Assembly (NCBI GenBank): GCA_022425845.1
Contig: JAKMEU010000003.1
Coordinates: forward strand, 1-16,795
Source: Luminiphilus sp.
Lineage (GTDB): Bacteria; Pseudomonadota; Gammaproteobacteria; Pseudomonadales; Halieaceae
Direction of reading: 5' to 3'
DNA: 16,795 nucleotides
Every line of letters begins with the position of its first letter. The first letter of the stretch is position 1. Position numbers and translations under genes: made by a program. Below, piece by piece: positions 8,548 through 15,622 of the stretch. The notes beneath the pieces are model-generated. The model was not told where the DNA came from and ran no database searches. It worked only from the letters and a program-made list of their open reading frames with translations.

Positions 8548-8576
8548 TTGACAACGCGTCCACCTGGGATTAGTCT
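8548..8576 (+). promoter_or_regulatory. Promoter of tRNA-Leu
   Basis: A perfect -35 box TTGACA (8548-8553) is followed after 17 bases by TAGTCT (8571-8576) and then a GC-rich stretch (cctcgccctcgg). That is the usual form of a stringently controlled stable-RNA promoter. Transcription would start near 8583, about 25 bases before the mature tRNA. Confidence 0.65.
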
Positions 8577-8607
8577 CCTCGCCCTCGGTTTTCTCGAGTT
8601 TCCCGCT

Positions 8608-8694
8608 GCCCAGGTGGTGAAATTGGTAGACACGCTAGCTTCAGGTGCTAGTGCTCGAAAGGGCGTGGAGGTTCAAGTCCTCTCCTGGGCACCA
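8608..8694 (+). tRNA. tRNA-Leu (anticodon CAG)
   Basis: The 87-base gene folds as a class II tRNA. The acceptor stem pairs GCCCAGG with CCTGGGC. The anticodon stem pairs CTAGC with GCTAG around the loop TTCAGGT, giving anticodon CAG, which reads the leucine codon CUG. A long variable arm (about tgctcgaaagggcgt) and the T arm GAGG-TTCAAGT-CCTC follow, and CCA is encoded. Its 3' end is the repeated sequence that marks the borders of the accessory segments downstream. Confidence 0.96.
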
Positions 8695-8701
8695 ATATCC
8701 C
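8681..8701 (+). repeat. Direct repeat copy 1: tRNA-Leu 3' end, attachment-site-like
   Basis: The sequence tctcctgggcaccaat (8681-8696) recurs exactly at 12332-12347 and with one mismatch at 15623-15638. Bases 8684-8701 match copy 3 exactly for 18 bases, two more than with copy 2 beyond the tRNA end. Partial copies of a tRNA 3' end in the same orientation are the usual trace of site-specific integration at tRNA genes. This copy is part of the intact tRNA. Confidence 0.8.
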
Positions 8702-8717
8702 TTGGATCCCCCTTAAA

Positions 8718-8753
8718 ACACTGGGTTTCTAGCCGTGTTGAGGGCCTCTTTTT
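8718..8753 (+). terminator. Weak candidate terminator of tRNA-Leu
   Basis: A small stem (ACAC-bulge-GG paired with CC-GTGT, 8718-8738) and the short palindrome GAGGGCCTC precede a run of five T at 8749-8753. The stem and T run are not directly joined, so this is only suggestive. A similar but degraded sequence follows repeat copy 3. Confidence 0.3.
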
Positions 8754-8823
8754 CCCTTTAAGCAAACTTGTTAGCAGAGATTAGGGCCTCGTTTTCTGGC
8801 GGCGTCTGCACGAAGTCGGGCGG

Positions 8824-11800
8824 TTACTCCCATACGGCACGGCCACCATATACTTGCTGCTCTTCGAGTATGATCGTCACGGGAAACGATGTCTTTCCGC
8901 CCATGCCATCCACTGCAGCGAAGTTAGTCTGATAAGTGCCCGGCTGGCTATCGACACAAACCTTTACTTCTTGGCTACTGATGAGGAATAACGAGACACC
9001 AGACTTTGATTCTATGACGTCCTCGGGCACCAATCCTACGTTGTCGAAGGTTCCATAATTGATGTGCAAGCACCCGTTTTCATAAGCAAAGTCTGGAGTA
9101 TTTGGATTGACTCGTAAGATCGTCCCGGGGGGAGTAAAGGTACCAATTCTTGACTCTGAGTCGGTGATCATGCGAATGCCAGACTGACTGGCATAAGGAT
9201 CAGATTCGAGTCCTTTGTATAAAATGTACCAAAGAGCGCCATTGGTTGTGGAGAGGTCAAGACTGCCCGAACTGTTTTCAAGTAGGGGAAGCAAAGAGCC
9301 GCTCACTTCATTGAACAGCTCCTCGCAGCCGCTAAGACCAAAATTATAGGTCGTGCCGCCCTGAACGATGCTCCAATCACTACATCCTCCGCCGCCACTC
9401 AGATATTGATAATTCGACATATCGAAGTCTGTTGCATTGAAGTCATAGGTTTCAATGGTAGGGGACAGGGCAAAATTATAGAAAAGATACGGGCCATAAT
9501 TGGCACAGTTGTCAGTACTGCAAGAACCTGTCACCAAACCCGATGGTTCAGGAGGCTGGCTGCCAGTGCATAGAATCGTACCCGTTGATGAAAATCCTGT
9601 GAGCCATTCGCCAGCAGGGCAGGATTGCCCAAACAGCATAGAGATGCCATCAGCGCCCTGCGGCCCTTCGGGACCCGCAGGACCCTGGGGACCGGCTGCA
9701 CCATCCAAACCATCAGATCCAGAGGGGCCCGCAGGACCCATTATCCCCTGCTCGCCTTGAGGGCCCGCCAAAGACGCCAAAAAGTCTTGCTCGGTCCCGG
9801 CGTTACCCGCATTTAACCAAGTCTGGTAGGCAGAATCCCCGCTGTTCACTTCAGACCAACCTAAATTTCCAGTACCGTCCGTGGTTAATACTTGCCCCGG
9901 GTCTCCGTCTGTATTTGGGTAGGTCAGGTCACCTGATTTCAGGTGGCCCAACGTGACAAGATTGGCAGAACGCTGATTGAATGTTTCCCCATCGCGTCTA
10001 CCAAAATAAACGTTATCTATATCGCCATTTCCCAACTGTACTGAGAAACTCTCGGAGACTATCGCACCATGACCGATGGCGATGGCGTTGAATAAGCCGT
10101 CCGTTGCGACATCAGTGGAATTGCCGAGTAGGGTGAGACGCCAGCCGGTAGAATTATTGAACCCGGCGCCATAGCCAATTCCAAGGTTGTCATCCCCGGT
10201 TGTATTGTTATGAAACGCCGCAACGCCAAAAGCCGTCATAAAACTGGCGGTATGAAACGCCGCGGCGGAGTTACCAATGACTACATTTTGCTCGCCCGTT
10301 AGGTTGTTGCCCAAAGCATAGTTTCCAATCGCTATCGTGTCTCCACTACCCTCATACACACTCAAGGCGTCACGACCAACAGCAATAACTCCTGAGGTAT
10401 TTGTTGCTGAGGCTAAAGCGCGTGACCCAAGAACTACGTTGCTGTCCCCACTGGTTAGTCGCATCATTGCGTCGTGACCCACGGCGGTATTGAAAACCCC
10501 GTCAATATTCTCAGCCATCGATGCATAGCCAACAGCCACATTAGCTTGACCAGAACCCAAGATGGGTTGACGTCCACCCAACGCCTCATTGCCTATCGCT
10601 ACGTTTGTAAAACCCGTTGTGTTATTAGAAAGCGCTTGGAAGCCAAGGGCAACATTTTCACCCCCTACAGTATTCGCCCGCAGACTAAGAAAGCCCAAGG
10701 CTGTATTCCTGTCACCCACAACATTGTCAGTCATACTGAAGGCCCCCACCGCGGTATTGCCACTCCCAAGAGTGTTCAATTCAAGAACGCTGTCTCCCAT
10801 GGCGGTATTGGAATTACCCTGTGTATTCTGGGTTAGTACTAGTGTTCCAACAGCGGTATTTTGTGACCCCGTAGTCGTACTCACCAATACGTTGTTTCCG
10901 GCCGCAAAATTTGAAAATCCTGTTGTATTGGCCTGTAATGCGTTCTGTCCAATTGCAGTTAGTCGGGATCCGAAGCCTGGGTTACCGGGGTCGTACGCAG
11001 GCAGGCCCTGCAAACCGTCTCCTACCGAGAAGTTGCCTCTGTCGCCATCGTACAGATAACCCACACCCGCTGGACCCTGAGGTCCTTCTGGACCAGCAGG
11101 TCCTTCAGGTCCCGGTGCGCCTGCCATACCCTCGGGCCCCTGTATACCCGCGTCTCCCTGGGGGCCTTGGTCCCCGGCATCACCCTGAGGTCCCTGTGGC
11201 CCAGCTGGACCAACTTCGCCATCCTCCCCAGGCGGTCCTATGGGACCCTGTGCACCCACGGCGCCGATCGTCAGATCCAATCGACTGCTGCCAGCGGCGT
11301 TCGTCATCACCAGCGCATAGCTGCCGGGACTCGAGTCTTGCGGTAAATTGAATGCAAAAACAGTAGGTTGGATATCCGCCTGATAAACCGTGAGCGGATC
11401 AAGCTCCCCCAGTTGAATGTCGGCGTCTCCGCCTTCATTAAGAAATCGGCCAATAACAGTGACAACACCGTCCTGCTCCCATGCCTCACTGACTTTGGGT
11501 GGGTTGGCAGGGGGCGCCTCGATGGTTAGCGTCACCGTGGCGATCGCAAACTGACCATCTATATCTGTCAGCTGATAAACAAAGCTGTCGGTGCCGCTGA
11601 CGAAGCCTTCGCTAGGGAGGTAGCTGAAAGCGCCCGTATTGGTGTCCAAGTCCAGAACGCCCATCCCTGGAAACGAGGACACCGAAAACGTATTGGCCCC
11701 ATCACCGGGTGTGTCGTTGTCACCCACATTGCCGGTAATAGGGTCGCCAGCAATGCCGGAATACACGTCATCGACTGCCACGGGTAACAGGTCCATCGGG

Positions 11801-11943
11801 CCGCAATCGGGATCTTCACTGTCGATAAGACCATCGCCATCGTTGTCCTTGCCGTCAGAGCAGCGCTCTTTTGGGGCAGAGGCAGCTTCGAACGAAAATA
11901 GCAGAGTGAGCAGAAGACAAGAAAGAAAGGCGGAAAAACGCAT
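8824..11943 (-). CDS. Secreted collagen-like / beta-roll repeat surface protein
   Basis: The 1039-residue protein starts with a signal peptide (about 1-23, cleavage after ASA). A Cys-flanked calcium-binding-type run follows (28-47, DNDGDGLIDSED), then a cadherin-like domain (about 55-140) and an IPT-like beta domain. Next come about 21 Gly-X-Y triplets (about 232-295) and a long array of roughly 24-residue repeats of the form NTAVGxxxLxxNTxG (about 315-615), as in trimeric adhesin heads and phage tail fibres. A second collagen-like run of about 13 triplets (728-768) precedes a Cys-containing C-terminal domain with CPAGEWLTGF. It probably forms an exposed trimeric fibre for attachment or matrix building; no sorting signal or autotransporter barrel is evident. 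The ATG at 11943 has GAGGAG six bases upstream and begins at the signal peptide; the frame stays open upstream to 12018, but those residues are unlikely to be translated. It is the only gene of segment 1. Confidence 0.88.
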   Translation of the reverse strand: MRFSAFLSCLLLTLLFSFEAASAPKERCSDGKDNDGDGLIDSEDPDCGPMDLLPVAVDDVYSGIAGDPITGNVGDNDTPGDGANTFSVSSFPGMGVLDLDTNTGAFSYLPSEGFVSGTDSFVYQLTDIDGQFAIATVTLTIEAPPANPPKVSEAWEQDGVVTVIGRFLNEGGDADIQLGELDPLTVYQADIQPTVFAFNLPQDSSPGSYALVMTNAAGSSRLDLTIGAVGAQGPIGPPGEDGEVGPAGPQGPQGDAGDQGPQGDAGIQGPEGMAGAPGPEGPAGPEGPQGPAGVGYLYDGDRGNFSVGDGLQGLPAYDPGNPGFGSRLTAIGQNALQANTTGFSNFAAGNNVLVSTTTGSQNTAVGTLVLTQNTQGNSNTAMGDSVLELNTLGSGNTAVGAFSMTDNVVGDRNTALGFLSLRANTVGGENVALGFQALSNNTTGFTNVAIGNEALGGRQPILGSGQANVAVGYASMAENIDGVFNTAVGHDAMMRLTSGDSNVVLGSRALASATNTSGVIAVGRDALSVYEGSGDTIAIGNYALGNNLTGEQNVVIGNSAAAFHTASFMTAFGVAAFHNNTTGDDNLGIGYGAGFNNSTGWRLTLLGNSTDVATDGLFNAIAIGHGAIVSESFSVQLGNGDIDNVYFGRRDGETFNQRSANLVTLGHLKSGDLTYPNTDGDPGQVLTTDGTGNLGWSEVNSGDSAYQTWLNAGNAGTEQDFLASLAGPQGEQGIMGPAGPSGSDGLDGAAGPQGPAGPEGPQGADGISMLFGQSCPAGEWLTGFSSTGTILCTGSQPPEPSGLVTGSCSTDNCANYGPYLFYNFALSPTIETYDFNATDFDMSNYQYLSGGGGCSDWSIVQGGTTYNFGLSGCEELFNEVSGSLLPLLENSSGSLDLSTTNGALWYILYKGLESDPYASQSGIRMITDSESRIGTFTPPGTILRVNPNTPDFAYENGCLHINYGTFDNVGLVPEDVIESKSGVSLFLISSQEVKVCVDSQPGTYQTNFAAVDGMGGKTSFPVTIILEEQQVYGGRAVWE

Positions 11944-11991
11944 AAAGCACTCCTCAAACCAGACCCCGCCCCATCCTCTCTCGGGTATCTG

Positions 11992-12020
11992 TTTATAAAG
12001 AAGTGCATCCGTGCACAACC
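11992..12020 (-). promoter_or_regulatory. Weak candidate promoter with palindrome, collagen-like gene
   Basis: On the minus strand TATAAA (11997-11992) follows TTGTGC (12018-12013) after 15 bases. Between and overlapping them lies the inverted repeat GTGCA-tccg-TGCAC (12003-12016), which could be an operator. The spacing is short and the -35 poor. Confidence 0.3.
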
Positions 12021-12331
12021 ACAGACTAACCCACGGTTACACCGCTTGCCATGTACAAAAGGGAAGGGGCCGATAATCGAGCAAGAGGCATATCAATCGC
12101 TACTCAAGCCCCTTCTTTTCTTCAAAATAAGCTTCTGGTGTACCTGGGAGGAACCCACTGTAATTACAGCAGGTGATTACCCCCTCCCCCCCTCTGATCT
12201 ACCAGCGTGATGCTGAAAGGGCCGTGGGATTCTCAGCCAATGATAGAAATGATGATAGAAAATATGTCTAAAGGGGTGTAACCTACTGATTAATAGCTAG
12301 TATTTATCAGTGTTTTGGATAGTGTGTCTCT
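12019..12331. other. Gene-free distal end of accessory segment 1
   Basis: I see no convincing gene here. The stretch holds the arm repeat at 12103-12185, a run of C (12180-12191), and an AT-rich part (about 12240-12330) that leads directly into tRNA-end repeat copy 2. Confidence 0.6.
12103..12185 (+). repeat. Segment-end arm repeat, copy A
   Basis: This stretch aligns with 15421-15497 at roughly three quarters identity by eye, with small gaps. Shared parts include cttctggt, an ACTGTnAnTACAGCAGGTGA core and a closing run of C. Each copy lies about 150-200 bases before a tRNA-end repeat with an AT-rich stretch between, so the two accessory segments end alike. It could be an integrase-binding arm, a conserved upstream element, or remnants of one ancestral element. 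Confidence 0.65.
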
Positions 12332-12347
12332 TCTCCTGGGCACCAAT
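12332..12347 (+). repeat. Direct repeat copy 2: tRNA-Leu 3' end, junction of the two segments
   Basis: Sixteen bases identical to the last 14 bases of tRNA-Leu plus two flanking bases. Neither the preceding nor the following sequence resembles the tRNA gene, so it is not a decayed whole tRNA. It divides the accessory region into two tandem segments. Confidence 0.75.
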
Positions 12348-12619
12348 TATTCTGTGACCGCTCAGTCCCACGCCCCAACAAGACGCCTTGTTTTTTCAAG
12401 CCAGCTTTTCGAGTGGTGAGGCAGAACCAACCTGAGTGACAACAAACAACTCGCTCTATGACCCTCGGTTTGACCCTGGGCCAGAGGTTTACTCAGGACT
12501 CGCCAGAGAGGTCCCTGATTCGATGCGATTAGAATTTTAACCAGTAAAGCCTGACAATGGACTCACGGCGAATGTTGATCTTAATGGGGGCATGCTGGCG
12601 GTAGTCCGAAACCTTGGTC
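12348..12619. other. Gene-free proximal end of accessory segment 2
   Basis: No coding frame with a credible start or composition is seen between repeat copy 2 and the terminator at 12620. A minor stem around gccttgttttttcaagcc (12382-12402) is the only visible structure. Confidence 0.5.
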
Positions 12620-12647
12620 AAAAAAAAGCCCAGCGATTTGCTGGGCT
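12620..12647 (-). terminator. Rho-independent terminator of the protease operon
   Basis: On the minus strand AGCCCAGC pairs perfectly with GCTGGGCT (12647-12627) around a five-base loop, followed by eight T (12627-12620, the first being the T that closes the stem). It lies about 50 bases after the stop of the HExxH/PA protein. Confidence 0.9.
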
Positions 12648-12695
12648 ATAGCGTTTCGGGACACTTTCCCGGAAGGGATTGTCCAGTTCTGGGTG

Positions 12696-14084
12696 TTACT
12701 GCAAAACCCAGCCAATGTCATCGAACAGCGCGGGTGTCAGGTCCAGGTTATTCGCCGCGTCTAATCCCGGTGTGATGGATGGCTCCATCAGCAGACTCGG
12801 GTTGGCCGAGGTATCGAAATGGGAGTTCGACGAACCGGGCTGGAAGGGGTTGGGCGCATAGAGTAGCACCTGTCCAGAGTCGTTGGTGCCGGCGAGCTTG
12901 TCTTTATCCCGAGTTAGCTTCAATTCAACCTTGCCTGCACCCTTGAGTTCGTTGCCTTGCTCTAGGGTAATACCGACAGCAGGTATGCTTACGTCCGGGC
13001 TGAATCCACCCATGGGCGCAGGCCCTTCAGGAAGGTTGTTGGCAACGATCACCCCTTTAGCACCAGCTGCCTGTGCATTCAGAGTCTTGGTAGTAAAGGC
13101 GCAGCCGCCCCGGTCAATAAGGGCAATCTTGCCAGATACATTGTTTACCAACGGCTCACAGGCCAATGTTGGGGAGTCAGATCCGTCATCAGCCAACACC
13201 ACCTGGCCCGTGATACCGCCGTTCACTCGCAAATCTGGTCCGAAGCTGGCCTGCTGGACATCCAACTTCCCCTGCAAGGTCTTAGGGCGAAGTATCCGTA
13301 TAGCAGGGCGCGGCCCCAGCACTGCAGGTGCGGCAGCCGTGACGTTTTCACCTGCCCAGGCCAGATCGCCACTGTCGACTTGGGCCGCTAGGCGTTCGGC
13401 CGGCGTCATTTCAGTGAACAGCTTACCGGTGCTGGTATCGAGCATGAACGTCGAGTAGATGTCGGGCAACCCAAAGAAAAATTCGCCCGTTTCAAAATCT
13501 ACCAGCTCCAGGAAGCCCAAGCCGTGAGCGAGCTCGTGGGTCACTACCGCGAGAAAATCGATCTGGCCCGGGGCCTCGTTACCATCGAGACCGTAGTACC
13601 AGCTTGAATTTTCTAGGCAGCCCGGCGTGCCCAAATCGGAGTTGAAGAAGGCGACGGAATCGACCACGCCTGGTGCCAAATCCTCGCCGGCTAGGGAGTC
13701 GGCTGTTGCGCCCACGTACCACGTTTCAGCCACTTCGGCCCCGGGAAAGTTTGTAAATATGAATGTTGGTCCAGCACTTGCGAGTACGCCGCCAAAAGCG
13801 CTGCAGGGCTGGGGTTGGAACGACGCGGCGACAAAAACCGGTACGTCACTTGCCAGGGTGTCGCCCCATTTTTGCGCGCCGGCCTGGAAGGCGTTAAAGC
13901 GCTGTTCACCCACGGTGGTGCCCGGGTTGGTAGGGAGTGGGTCCACGGGGGTTGGATCGTTCAGACCCAAGCCAGGCGGGTCGATCGGAATCAGAACCAC
14001 ATCAGCAGCCTGGGTGACTGCAGCAAAAAGGCTGGCGGCGAGACAAATGCCGGTGCGCTTAAGGAAATTTTGTACGTACATCAT
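12696..14084 (-). CDS. Secreted HExxH metalloprotease-like protein with PA domain
   Basis: The 462-residue precursor has a signal peptide (about 1-26, cleavage after TQA). A zinc-site motif HELAHGLGF lies at 183-191, with His183, Glu184 and His187 in the expected places. A protease-associated (PA) domain (about 270-380) follows, with the typical VSGKIALIDRGGCAF run and AGAKGVIVAN. The C-terminal LTPALFDDIGW resembles the end of related secreted proteases, where the catalytic part is split by the PA insert. In metzincins HExxHxxGxx is followed by His or Asp; here that position, 193, is Glu, so the third zinc ligand is not obvious. It probably cleaves extracellular protein. The ATG directly follows the stop of the preceding small gene with no gap, and GGAGG lies eight bases upstream. 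A second ATG, the next codon, is an equally possible start. A strong terminator follows. Confidence 0.87.
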   Translation of the reverse strand: MMYVQNFLKRTGICLAASLFAAVTQAADVVLIPIDPPGLGLNDPTPVDPLPTNPGTTVGEQRFNAFQAGAQKWGDTLASDVPVFVAASFQPQPCSAFGGVLASAGPTFIFTNFPGAEVAETWYVGATADSLAGEDLAPGVVDSVAFFNSDLGTPGCLENSSWYYGLDGNEAPGQIDFLAVVTHELAHGLGFLELVDFETGEFFFGLPDIYSTFMLDTSTGKLFTEMTPAERLAAQVDSGDLAWAGENVTAAAPAVLGPRPAIRILRPKTLQGKLDVQQASFGPDLRVNGGITGQVVLADDGSDSPTLACEPLVNNVSGKIALIDRGGCAFTTKTLNAQAAGAKGVIVANNLPEGPAPMGGFSPDVSIPAVGITLEQGNELKGAGKVELKLTRDKDKLAGTNDSGQVLLYAPNPFQPGSSNSHFDTSANPSLLMEPSITPGLDAANNLDLTPALFDDIGWVLQ

Positions 14085-14426
14085 TTAGCGCTCCTCCCGG
14101 TTGCCTGCAGATGGATTGTTGACAAAAGCCTCGGCTCCAGCAGCACTACCGGCGTGCCCGTAGGACAGTGTGCCGTCCGGGTTCTGCCGAACCACCAGCA
14201 TTTTCATGGATTCCAAACCCATCCGGGCACTCGTCATGCCATTCTCGTGGGTGGTTACAGTCGACTCCGCCGAGGGGTAACCCAGAGCCGCCCCCAGTGC
14301 CTCGTTGCTGGCTTTAAAAGCTGTCGAGCTGTCTTCCTCAATAACCTGGGCGTTTAACGAACCCGATAGGAGGCAGGCGGCAGCAACGGCCGCACTACCC
14401 AGCATGGGTTTTATCCTGTTACTCAT
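14085..14426 (-). CDS. Small secreted protein paired with the protease, function unknown
   Basis: The 113-residue product has a signal peptide (about 1-26, ending SLNAQ). The mature part is short and cysteine-free, with MTSARMGLESMKMLVVRQN followed by PDGTLSYGHAGSAAGAEAFV. This resembles small proteins found beside PA-domain proteases and named post-PEP-CTERM-1 type, but I recall that family only loosely and would not rely on it. AAGGAG stands seven bases before the ATG. The TAA stop abuts the ATG of the protease gene, so the two are surely made together; a role as chaperone, inhibitor or substrate of the protease is possible. A CRP-type site lies about 95 bases upstream of the start. Confidence 0.82.
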   Translation of the reverse strand: MSNRIKPMLGSAAVAAACLLSGSLNAQVIEEDSSTAFKASNEALGAALGYPSAESTVTTHENGMTSARMGLESMKMLVVRQNPDGTLSYGHAGSAAGAEAFVNNPSAGNREER

Positions 14427-14489
14427 AAAAAAACTCCTTGTAACGTTGATACCCCGCTCCCAAAGAGCGGGAGGCTATATGTGTAAAGC

Positions 14490-14495
14490 TGTATA
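14490..14495 (-). promoter_or_regulatory. Candidate -10 box for the protease operon
   Basis: TATACA on the minus strand would start transcription near 14483, placing the centre of the CRP-type site (14527.5) at about -44. That is close to the -41.5 of class II CRP-activated promoters. Confidence 0.4.
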
Positions 14496-14519
14496 AATTT
14501 GTTTAGTTGCGTGGTTAAA

Positions 14520-14535
14520 TGTGACACAGATCACA
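14520..14535. promoter_or_regulatory. CRP/Vfr-type operator, exact consensus
   Basis: TGTGA-cacaga-TCACA matches the CRP half-sites at all ten positions. It lies upstream of the small secreted protein and protease genes, with a matching -10 box, so activation of this operon by a cAMP-CRP family protein is likely. Confidence 0.75.
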
Positions 14536-14706
14536 TAATAAGAAGAGTCGATATTGGTCCAGAAGATTGCTGGTCCCATAGACGCAAATGGGACCCTTTT
14601 CCCCCTCGGAGCGCTAACGGTGGTTGCTCAATCGCCTCTGGCAGAGTCAGCCTGTCCGGCGGCGGATTCGGGGGGATGAATTTTGCGGCTGTTCTCTATT
14701 GTGAAG
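14536..14706. other. Gene-free spacer between two minus-strand transcription units
   Basis: Nothing convincing is coded here. It separates the CRP-type site of the protease operon from the terminator of the gene ending at 14753. Confidence 0.5.
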
Positions 14707-14731
14707 AAAACAGACCGCCCACGGCGGTCTG
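14707..14731 (-). terminator. Rho-independent terminator of the duplicated-unit secreted gene
   Basis: On the minus strand CAGACCGCC and GGCGGTCTG (14731-14711) form a perfect nine-pair stem with a three-base loop, followed by TTTTCTTC. It starts about 20 bases after the stop of the gene ending at 14753. Confidence 0.88.
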
Positions 14732-14752
14732 CAGTGAACGGTGGAAGTTAAT

Positions 14753-15109
14753 TTATGGAGTTGAGTCTTCCTTGTATCTGCAAGTCAGGATTGCCCGCCC
14801 ACTTTCGGATATTTGGAGTCTAGAATCCTCAGTGAGGATAAATCCTCCACCCGCAACTGCAATGCCGCAAAGCAAGTCTGTCCTAGTCGACTGACCCTCA
14901 TCGTATCCTGGAATCTTGGCCTTGCACTGCAGTTTTACATTTCCAACAGCGCTATTCGTTGACACTGTCAATGTGTCCTCTGTCAGAACATAAGCCCCAC
15001 TTGGTGTGGAGAACCCGCAGGCACCCTCTTTAATCACCGCAGCGGGTTCGGCCACCGCAATTCCCGAAACCAGCAGTGTAGAAAGTGAAACCGTCTTAAG
15101 TAATTTCAT
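14753..15109 (-). CDS. Small secreted protein with two tandem cysteine-bracketed units, unknown
   Basis: The 118-residue precursor has a signal peptide (about 1-20, cleavage after AVA). I do not recognise the family. The mature part is an internal duplication. Unit 1 (31-65) runs from CGF through AYVLTEDTLTVS to LQCKAK; unit 2 (81-113) runs from CGI through GFILTEDSRLQIS to LTCRYK. Each unit is bracketed by two cysteines (31/62 and 81/110) that would suit a disulfide closing a small beta structure in the periplasm or outside the cell. The ATG has GGGAAG a few bases upstream. A CRP-type site lies about 110 bases before it and a strong terminator follows, so it is a single-gene transcription unit. 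Confidence 0.8.
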   Translation of the reverse strand: MKLLKTVSLSTLLVSGIAVAEPAAVIKEGACGFSTPSGAYVLTEDTLTVSTNSAVGNVKLQCKAKIPGYDEGQSTRTDLLCGIAVAGGGFILTEDSRLQISESGRAILTCRYKEDSTP

Positions 15110-15217
15110 AGATCTTCCCTTATCTGTTTTAGCTGAATAAAGCTCAAAGGCACGGCGCTTGCTGCGAAGCCCATAAGACTTCTAAGCGCTTTACAACGAA
15201 CCTTGAGCCGACAAAAG
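15110..15217. other. Leader and core promoter region of the duplicated-unit secreted gene
   Basis: No gene is seen. TGTAAA on the minus strand (15195-15190) is a candidate -10 box; it would place the CRP-type site centre (15225.5) near -42. Confidence 0.4.
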
Positions 15218-15233
15218 TGTGACTCATGTCACT
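15218..15233. promoter_or_regulatory. CRP/Vfr-type operator, nine of ten
   Basis: TGTGA-ctcatg-TCACT differs from the CRP consensus half-sites at only the last base. It is placed for class II activation of the secreted protein gene ending at 14753. Confidence 0.65.
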
Positions 15234-15622
15234 CTTTCTTAACGCAAGGTTTCATTTATCTAGCAGCGCGTAAATAACCCTTTGGGGTAGGTCAGGGATA
15301 AAAACGCCACCCTGCGACCACTCAAAAGCTACAGTTGCAGTGCGTGCCCTTTGACTGTGGGGAAATTACCGGTGATCTCAAGCCTACCGCCCGCTTCAGA
15401 TCACCCAGCAACAACCACGGCTTAAGACTCCTCTTTTTTCAAAATCGGCTTCTGGTCTGTGGGCGGATCCAACTGTCACTACAGCAGGTGAATCCCCCCA
15501 CACCTAAGTTCAGAGGGGGCACGACAAAAAGTGACCACAAATTAGCGTTTAGGTCTGATTTAGCTCTAAAAAAGTGTTTGTATACATAGGGTTTAAGCGG
15601 TTTACATATAACGCCTTGTGCT
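15234..15622. other. Gene-free distal end of accessory segment 2
   Basis: No convincing gene. The stretch contains the arm repeat (15421-15497) and an AT-rich part (about 15525-15610) leading into tRNA-end repeat copy 3, the same order as at the end of segment 1. Confidence 0.6.
15421..15497 (+). repeat. Segment-end arm repeat, copy B
   Basis: Counterpart of 12103-12185: cttaaga, a T-rich run, caaaat, cggcttctggt, then aactgtcactacagcaggtg and a run of C. The similarity stops well before the tRNA-end repeat. Confidence 0.65.

Noticed and set aside
10100..10960. Repetitive DNA within the collagen-like gene as a CRISPR or dispersed repeat
   Set aside because: The periodicity keeps the reading frame and encodes about 24-residue protein repeats; copies are too diverged for a CRISPR array.
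8695..12331. Integrase or transposase in the accessory region
   Set aside because: No frame shows a tyrosine or serine recombinase or a DDE motif, and no terminal inverted repeats are seen.
12883..13458. Plus-strand frame of 191 codons opposite the protease gene
   Set aside because: Low-complexity translation antisense to a clear PA-domain protein.
14499..14894. Plus-strand open frame of 131 codons
   Set aside because: It runs through a CRP-type site and a terminator and is antisense to a gene with a signal peptide, ribosome site and terminator.
15335..15589. Plus-strand open frame of 84 codons
   Set aside because: It lies over the arm repeat and AT-rich segment end, has no ribosome site, and its translation resembles no protein.
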